NCBI RefSeq assembly: GCF_916858655.1
Contig: NZ_CAKASL010000001.1
Coordinates: 744,001-808,000 of the forward strand
Direction: 5' to 3'
DNA length: 64,000 nucleotides
DNA from: Aeromicrobium sp. Leaf350
GTDB lineage: Bacteria > Actinomycetota > Actinomycetes > Propionibacteriales > Nocardioidaceae
Shown: positions 58,791-64,000 of the stretch, in pieces
Position numbering within the stretch: position 1 is the stretch's first letter
How the letters are laid out: each line of letters begins with the position of its first letter
Position numbers and translations under genes: made by a program
The notes under the pieces: generated by a model
The model's database searches: none
The model's input: the letters and a program-made list of their open reading frames with translations, nothing else
What the model was told of the DNA's origin: nothing

Positions 58791-61313
58791 GTGTCCGACC
58801 CGCTGCGCAGGCTGCTCGACGCGCCGCCCGACCTCCCGGTCACCGCGGGCCTGGCCGCCCTCGAGGAGGCGCTCCGCACCCGCGGGGTCGCGGTGGTGCA
58901 GGCCCCACCCGGCACCGGCAAGACGACCCTGGTCCCGCCGGCGGTCGCCGACGCCGTCGACGGGCGGGTCGTCGTCACGCAGCCCAGCCGCATCGCGGCC
59001 CGCGCTGCGGCCCGCCGCTTGGCACACCTGCTGGGCGAACCGGTGGGCGAGACCGTCGGGTACGCCGTGCGCGGGGACCGCCGCACCAGTCGGCGCACCC
59101 GCATCGAGGTCGTCACGACCGGACTGCTGCTGCGCCGGGTGCAGCACGACCCGGAGCTGGCCGGCGTCGGCGCGGTCGTGCTCGACGAGGTGCACGAGCG
59201 CCACCTGGACGCCGACCTGACCCTGGCCCTGCTGCTCGACATCCGGGCCAACCTGCGCGAGGACCTGCTGCTGGTGGCGATGTCGGCCACGATCGAGGCC
59301 GAGCGGACGGCCGCGCTGCTCGGCGCGCACGACGGGGGCGCTCCGGTCATCCGCGTTCCCGGTGCGCTGCACCCGGTGGAGGTCGTCTGGTGCCCGCTGC
59401 CGGCCGGGTCACGCCGCACCGACGACCGCGGCATCACCCCGGCCTTCCACGACCACGTCGCCGCGACCGTGCGGCGTGGGCTGGCCGAGCACGAGGGTGA
59501 CGTGCTGGTCTTCGTGCCAGGCGTCGCCGAGGTCGAGGCGACCATCCGCCGCCTGGCCGGCGTGGACGCCGCCGTGCACGCCCTGCACGGCCGGCTGACC
59601 GGAGCCGAGCAGGACCGTGCGCTCAGCGAGGGTCCCCGCCGCCGGGTGATCGTCTCGACCGCGATCGCCGAGTCGTCGCTCACGGTCCCCGGCGTGCGCG
59701 TCGTCGTGGACGCCGGCTTCTCGCGCGAGCCGCGCACCGACCACCGTCGCGGACTGGCCTCGTTGGTGACGGTCGCGGTCAGCCGGGCCGCGGCCGAGCA
59801 ACGAGCGGGACGGGCCGGGCGTCTGGGGCCGGGCGCCGTGCTGCGGTGCTGGTCCGAGGCGGAGCAGGCCCACCTGGCGGCCCACCCCGAGCCCGAGATC
59901 GCCACCGCCGACCTGACGGCCTTCACGCTGGAGGTGGCGCGCTGGGGTCATCGCGACGCACGAGACCTGGCCCTGCTCGACCAGCCACCCGCGCACGCCG
60001 CGGCGGCCGCCCGACAGGTGCTGTTGGACCTGGGGGCGATCACCGAGGACGGGCTGGCCACCCCGCGCGGGCGGGTGATCGCCGACGTGCCGGTCGACCC
60101 CCGGCTGGCGCGGGCCCTCATCGACGGCGCCGGGCTCGTCGGAGCCAGGCGGGCCGCCGAGGTGGTCGCGATGCTCGGCGAGGACGTCCGCGCTCCCGGC
60201 GGCGACCTGGTGGCCGCGCTCCGGTCGCTGCGCTCCGACCGGCGGGCCGGCGCGTGGCGCAGCCAGGTCACCCGGCTGGAGTCGATCGCGAAGGACCAGG
60301 AGGCCTCGCCCGACGCGCGACCGCTGACCGACGACGTGGCGGTGGGCCTCGTGGTGGCGCTGGCCCACCCGGACCGGATCGCGCGCAAGCGCCCCGGCGG
60401 CTCGACCTACCTGATGACCTCCGGCACGGGTGCCGCACTCGACCGTCGCGACCCGGGCGCCCTGGCCGGCCTCGAGTGGCTCGCGGTCGGCGACGCGGAC
60501 CGTCGCCCCGGGGAGCGCGAGGCCCGGATCCGTGCGGCGGCACCGCTCACCGAGGACCTGGCCCTGGAGGCGGCGGGCTCCCTCTGGACCGAGGTGGACG
60601 AGGTCAGCTGGACCGGCGGGCGCGTGCTGGCCCGCCGACGCACTCTGCTGGGCGCGATCGAGCTCGGCTCCGTCCCGCTCGGCGACCCCCCGGTGGAGGC
60701 CGTGACCGCGGCGATCCGGGGAGCGGTGGAGAGCGAGGGCATCGCCCTGTTCACCTGGACGGAGGCGGCCACCGCGTTGCGCGCTCGCCTCGACTTCCTG
60801 CACCGGGCGCTCGGCGATCCCTGGCCCGACGTGAGCGACGAGGCACTGACGCGGAACCTCTCCTCGTGGGTGGGACCGCAGCTCATGCGGGTGCGCTCGG
60901 CCCAGGACCTGCGCCGCATCGACGTCACGGCCGCCCTGAGGGCGCTGCTGCCGTGGCCGCAGGCCGGCCGGCTCGACGAGCTGGCGCCGGAACGGGTGGA
61001 GGTGCCCAGCGGGTCGACCGTGCGGATCGACTACGCCGCGGAGCAGCCGACGCTCGCCGTCAGGCTGCAGGAGGTGTTCGGCTGGTCGGCGGTGCCGGTG
61101 CTGGCGGACGGGAGGGTCCCGCTCCTGCTGCAGCTGCTCTCCCCCGCGCGGCGACCGGCAGCCATCACGGCCGACCTGGAGTCCTTCTGGGACAACGGCT
61201 ACCCGGGGGTGCGGGCCGACCTCCGCGGGCGGTACCCCAAGCACGCCTGGCCGGACGATCCCCGCAGCGCGCCCGCCACGCGACGCACGAACACGCCCCG
61301 CGGCCCACGCTGA
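58791..61313 (+). CDS. hrpB: ATP-dependent helicase HrpB
   Basis: 840-residue DEAH/RHA-family helicase from a GTG. Motif I QAPPGTGKTTLVPPAVAD (about 40-57), Ia TQPSRIAARAAARRLA, II LDEVHERHLDADL (DEVH), III MSATIEAERTA, V IVSTAIAESSLTVPGVRVVV, VI EQRAGRAGRLGPG. The helicase-associated and HrpB C-terminal domains run to DLRGRYPKHAWPDDP. Cellular role of HrpB in actinobacteria is unclear. 24 bases after yajQ; may be cotranscribed with it. Confidence 0.93.
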   Translation: MSDPLRRLLDAPPDLPVTAGLAALEEALRTRGVAVVQAPPGTGKTTLVPPAVADAVDGRVVVTQPSRIAARAAARRLAHLLGEPVGETVGYAVRGDRRTSRRTRIEVVTTGLLLRRVQHDPELAGVGAVVLDEVHERHLDADLTLALLLDIRANLREDLLLVAMSATIEAERTAALLGAHDGGAPVIRVPGALHPVEVVWCPLPAGSRRTDDRGITPAFHDHVAATVRRGLAEHEGDVLVFVPGVAEVEATIRRLAGVDAAVHALHGRLTGAEQDRALSEGPRRRVIVSTAIAESSLTVPGVRVVVDAGFSREPRTDHRRGLASLVTVAVSRAAAEQRAGRAGRLGPGAVLRCWSEAEQAHLAAHPEPEIATADLTAFTLEVARWGHRDARDLALLDQPPAHAAAAARQVLLDLGAITEDGLATPRGRVIADVPVDPRLARALIDGAGLVGARRAAEVVAMLGEDVRAPGGDLVAALRSLRSDRRAGAWRSQVTRLESIAKDQEASPDARPLTDDVAVGLVVALAHPDRIARKRPGGSTYLMTSGTGAALDRRDPGALAGLEWLAVGDADRRPGEREARIRAAAPLTEDLALEAAGSLWTEVDEVSWTGGRVLARRRTLLGAIELGSVPLGDPPVEAVTAAIRGAVESEGIALFTWTEAATALRARLDFLHRALGDPWPDVSDEALTRNLSSWVGPQLMRVRSAQDLRRIDVTAALRALLPWPQAGRLDELAPERVEVPSGSTVRIDYAAEQPTLAVRLQEVFGWSAVPVLADGRVPLLLQLLSPARRPAAITADLESFWDNGYPGVRADLRGRYPKHAWPDDPRSAPATRRTNTPRGPR

Positions 61314-61343
61314 AGGGCCCCGACCGCGTGCGGTCGGGGCCCT
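61314..61343. terminator. Bidirectional hairpin terminator between hrpB and the MFS gene
   Basis: AGGGCCCCGACCG and CGGTCGGGGCCCT pair perfectly around CGTG directly after the hrpB stop, facing the convergent efflux gene. Confidence 0.8.
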
Positions 61344-61364
61344 CGTCGTGCTGCGTCAGACGAT

Positions 61365-61424
61365 CAGTGCAGCAGGATCGCTCCGCTCAGTGCAGCAGGA
61401 TCGCTCCGCTCAGTGCAGCAGGAT
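61365..61424. repeat. 23-bp tandem repeat across the 3' end of the MFS gene
   Basis: Two full units (61365-61387, 61388-61410) and a 14-base third unit (61411-61424), identical where they overlap. On the minus strand the unit holds the last codons of the exporter (Ile-Leu-Leu-His-stop) plus GCGGAGCG. Extra copies lie beyond the stop and shift frame. Confidence 0.9.
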
Positions 61425-62993
61425 GGGTGCTGCCGTGGCGTCCTCGTCGTCGAGGAGGTGCGACTCCTCCTTCTTCCGGGGCAGGAAGAGCGCCGGGACG
61501 ATCGCGACCAGCACGAGCGCCAGCGCGACCATGAAGGTCGAGGAGAACGCGTCGGCCGCGAACGACAGACCTCGCTGGATCACGTCGCCGGGCAGGCCGA
61601 GCTGGTCGAGCAGGCCCGGCTGCATCTGCGTGGCGATCGCGACGCCCGCCTCGGTGAGCGGCTCGCCGTTCTCGTCGACCGCGCCCTGGATGGTCGGCGA
61701 CGCCTGGATGCTGTTGGTCAGGATGACCGAGAGCACCGCCGCACCGACCGAGCTGCCGACCTGCTGCACGATGTTGACCAGCGTCGAGCCGCGGGCCACC
61801 TCGTGGTTGGTCAGCGTCTTGAGCGCCGAGGTCATGATCGGCATCATCGTGCCGCCCATACCGAGACCCATCACGAACAGCGCGCCGCCGAGGAGCCAGT
61901 ACGAGGTGTCGGCACTGAGCATCGTGAACGGGACGAACCCGGCCGCGATGAGCAGCATGAAGAACGGCACCGTGCGGCCGACCGGGATCTTGTCGGCCAT
62001 GAAGCCGGCGACCGGCATCATGATCATCGCGCCGAGACCCTGCGGGGCGATCAGCAGACCGGCCATGAGCGTCGTCTCGCCTCGCACCTGCAGGAAGTAG
62101 CTCGGGAACAGCAGGCCCGCGCCCATGAAGGCCACGATGAAGACGAACATCGTGACGACCGCGACCGTGAGGCGACGGTTCTTGAACAGGCGCAGGTCGA
62201 TCAGCGGGTGCTCCGGACGGAACGCGTGGAACACGAAGGCCGTGATCAGCAGCAGGCCGATCGTCACCGAGACCCACACGCGCGGGCCGAGGTGCACGCC
62301 GTTGCCACCCTCGGCGATCGAGGAGACGCCGAACAGGAACGCCGCGAGACCGGGCGACAGCAGCAGCATGCCCATGAGGTCGAACGACTCCGAGTTGGAC
62401 TCGGTGTCCTTCGGCAGGACGCGCCACGCGACGGCGATCGCGATGATGCCGATCGGCAGGTTGATCAGGAAGATCCAGTGCCAGCTGAACTGGTCGATGA
62501 GCCAGCCGCCGAGGATCGGGCCACTGATGGGGCCGAGCAGCATCGGCACGCCGAGCACGGCCATGAGGCGACCGATGCGCTCCGGGCCGGCGGCCCGCGT
62601 CAGGATCGTCATGCCGAGCGGCATGAGCATGCCGCCACCGAGACCCTGCAGCACGCGGAACGCGATGAGCATCTCGATCGAGTCGGCTGCGGCGCACAGC
62701 ACGGAGCCGGCGGTGAACAGCACCAGCGCGGCGATGTAGAGCCGCTTGGTGCCGAAGCGGTCAGCCGCCCAGCCGGTCAACGGGATGACCGTGGCCAGGG
62801 CCAGCGTGTAGCCGGTCATGGTCCAGGCGACGGTCGCGAGCGTCGTGTCGAACACGTTCGCGAAGGTCGGCAGCGCGACGCTGACGACGGTGATGTCGAG
62901 GATCGACATGATCGCGCCGAGCACGACGACGCCGGCGACCTTCAGCACCGGCCCGTCGAGCTTGTCGGTCGCTGCGGGTGCGGATGCACTCAT
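61410..62993 (-). CDS. DHA2-family MFS multidrug efflux transporter
   Basis: 527 residues from the ATG 62991-62993; the frame's upstream extension overlaps the regulator and is rejected. About 14 TM segments. The antiporter motif is in GLGGGMLMPLGMTILTRAAG (motif C in VLGVPMLLGPISGPILGGWL), and motif A in GWAADRFGTKRLYIAALVLF. An extracytoplasmic loop before TM14 (QGAVDENGEPLTEAGVAIAT) and a polar tail (KKEESHLLDDEDATAAPILLH) follow. EmrB/QacA type proton-driven drug export. Five bases after the MarR gene, which probably represses it. Confidence 0.92.
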   Translation of the reverse strand: MSASAPAATDKLDGPVLKVAGVVVLGAIMSILDITVVSVALPTFANVFDTTLATVAWTMTGYTLALATVIPLTGWAADRFGTKRLYIAALVLFTAGSVLCAAADSIEMLIAFRVLQGLGGGMLMPLGMTILTRAAGPERIGRLMAVLGVPMLLGPISGPILGGWLIDQFSWHWIFLINLPIGIIAIAVAWRVLPKDTESNSESFDLMGMLLLSPGLAAFLFGVSSIAEGGNGVHLGPRVWVSVTIGLLLITAFVFHAFRPEHPLIDLRLFKNRRLTVAVVTMFVFIVAFMGAGLLFPSYFLQVRGETTLMAGLLIAPQGLGAMIMMPVAGFMADKIPVGRTVPFFMLLIAAGFVPFTMLSADTSYWLLGGALFVMGLGMGGTMMPIMTSALKTLTNHEVARGSTLVNIVQQVGSSVGAAVLSVILTNSIQASPTIQGAVDENGEPLTEAGVAIATQMQPGLLDQLGLPGDVIQRGLSFAADAFSSTFMVALALVLVAIVPALFLPRKKEESHLLDDEDATAAPILLH

Positions 62994-62997
62994 GCAG

Positions 62998-63459
62998 TCA
63001 CTTCTTTCTGGAGGTCGGACGCAGGTGGTCGCCTGCGAGAATCGGTTCGAGTGCCGCGGAGAGCCGGGCACACAGGTCGGAGGGGATCTGGTCGACGACG
63101 TCGCGCAGGGCCTGGGCCTTCTGCTCGCCGTGGGCGTCGGCCAGCTCCAGGCCACGCGGGGCCAGCGAGACGAGCTTGACCCGACGGTCGGCCTCGCTCT
63201 CGCGCCGCTCGACGATCGAGAGCTTCACGAGCCGGTCGATGACGCGCCCCTGGGCCGCCACCGAGATGCCGACCTCCTCGGCGATCGCCGAGATGGGCAG
63301 CGGCTCCGTGGCACAGGCCAGCAGGAACACCGTCTTGGCCTGGTTGAGCGTGAGATCGAGGTCGGCCGCAGCGTCGTTGGTGCGGGAGTGCATGACGCCC
63401 ATGACCCGCTGCAGGAAGTCCTGCAGCTGGTCGTAGAGGACGACGGAGGAGGTGGACAC
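62998..63459 (-). CDS. MarR-family transcriptional regulator
   Basis: 153 residues from a GTG at 63457-63459. Winged helix with TLNQAKTVFLLACATEPLPI, SAIAEEVGISVAAQGRVIDR (recognition helix) and the wing RRESEADRRVKLVSLAPRG. C-terminal dimerisation helix. The GTG has no Shine-Dalgarno but lies eight bases after TAGCAT, so the mRNA may be leaderless; the alternative ATG at 63489 would place the palindrome inside the gene. Cotranscribed with the efflux pump. Confidence 0.88.
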   Translation of the reverse strand: MSTSSVVLYDQLQDFLQRVMGVMHSRTNDAAADLDLTLNQAKTVFLLACATEPLPISAIAEEVGISVAAQGRVIDRLVKLSIVERRESEADRRVKLVSLAPRGLELADAHGEQKAQALRDVVDQIPSDLCARLSAALEPILAGDHLRPTSRKK

Positions 63460-63464
63460 GAAGA

Positions 63465-63487
63465 GAAATGCTAACCGATCGGCAACC
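63465..63487 (-). promoter_or_regulatory. Candidate marR operator and -10 box
   Basis: GCTAACCGATCGGCAACC (63470-63487) is an imperfect palindrome around CCGATCGG. It overlaps TAGCAT (63466-63471), a possible -10 box for a leaderless GTG start at 63459. Position fits autorepression by the MarR protein. Confidence 0.45.
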
Positions 63488-63639
63488 ATTGCAGGTCGGC
63501 AGGTGATGTGACATGGCTCGCACCTCCTCGGGGGAATACCGCGCTCCGTCACGCCTGCGCACCCCCATCGTCGCGGCCACCACCGACAGGACGCATCGGC
63601 CGAAGGTCTGGGTGTGCCAGATCACACGAGGCCAGGCCG

Positions 63640-63645
63640 TAGAAT
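63640..63645 (+). promoter_or_regulatory. Candidate -10 box of typA
   Basis: TAGAAT lies 69 bases before the typA ATG, with no convincing -35 hexamer upstream. The 254 bases between marR and typA hold no gene. Confidence 0.35.
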
Positions 63646-63713
63646 CAAGGCGGCGCCTCTGCGCCGTCACCCCGGCCGCCGCGCCGCCCCCTTCTCCAGA
63701 CTCGGATTTCTGC

Positions 63714-64000
<287 letters not shown>

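Overview
The window is high-GC actinobacterial chromosome. Gene order and several family signatures point to the Nocardioidaceae (Aeromicrobium/Nocardioides-like): GTG starts are common, there is a zinc-binding S14, an Mkl-type Mce ATPase and an Mce operon, a mycothiol-dependent maleylpyruvate isomerase family protein, and L4 carries a C-terminal domain I know only from actinobacteria. The genus call is inference from memory, not from a search.

Layout. 1-9110 (minus): the S10-spc ribosomal operon, transcribed right to left from rpsJ to rpsE (cut by the left edge). 9544-12862: an HX4D acyltransferase, two hexapeptide-repeat acyltransferases and a cation diffusion facilitator. 13298-17645 (minus): the str operon rpsL-rpsG-fusA-tuf behind a strong sigma-70-like promoter. 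17866-25314: NCS2 uracil/xanthine permease, DinB-fold enzyme, hydroxyacid-oxoacid transhydrogenase-like dehydrogenase, a lipoprotein, a Nudix hydrolase, an integral-membrane acyltransferase and an AbiEi/DUF559-like protein. 25516-32901 (minus): rpoC and rpoB. 33204-44424 (minus): a complete mce lipid-import operon (ATPase, two YrbE permeases, MceA-F, two Mce-associated proteins) lying between rplL and rpoB. 44705-49669 (minus): rplL-rplJ behind an L10-type leader, a LppX/LprG-like lipoprotein, then tRNA-Trp-secE-nusG-rplK-rplA. 49859-57206: small membrane proteins, an adenosine deaminase family protein, three tandem proline-rich two-TM paralogues, murB, rpmG, tRNA-Met, tRNA-Thr, pyrD and an unknown protein. 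57331-64000: F420-reductase-like protein, tRNA-Tyr, YajQ, HrpB helicase, a MarR-DHA2 efflux pair, and the start of typA.

Functionally this is mostly core gene expression, with envelope and lipid-trafficking genes woven in: the mce operon and the LppX-like lipoprotein sit inside the rplKAJL-rpoBC neighbourhood. Many genes are translationally coupled through ATGA, GTGA, TGATG or TAATG junctions.

Most unusual: (i) ribosomal protein L4 is 317 residues long because of an Ala/Lys/Pro linker and a C-terminal domain of about 60 residues; (ii) four intergenic elements of 120-140 bp, each built from four copies of a short core arranged as nested inverted repeats (BIME-like), two of which flank the AbiEi/DUF559-like gene; (iii) the mce operon between rplL and rpoB, where M. 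tuberculosis keeps its orphan Mce ATPase; (iv) a 23-bp tandem duplication running through the stop codon of the DHA2 exporter.
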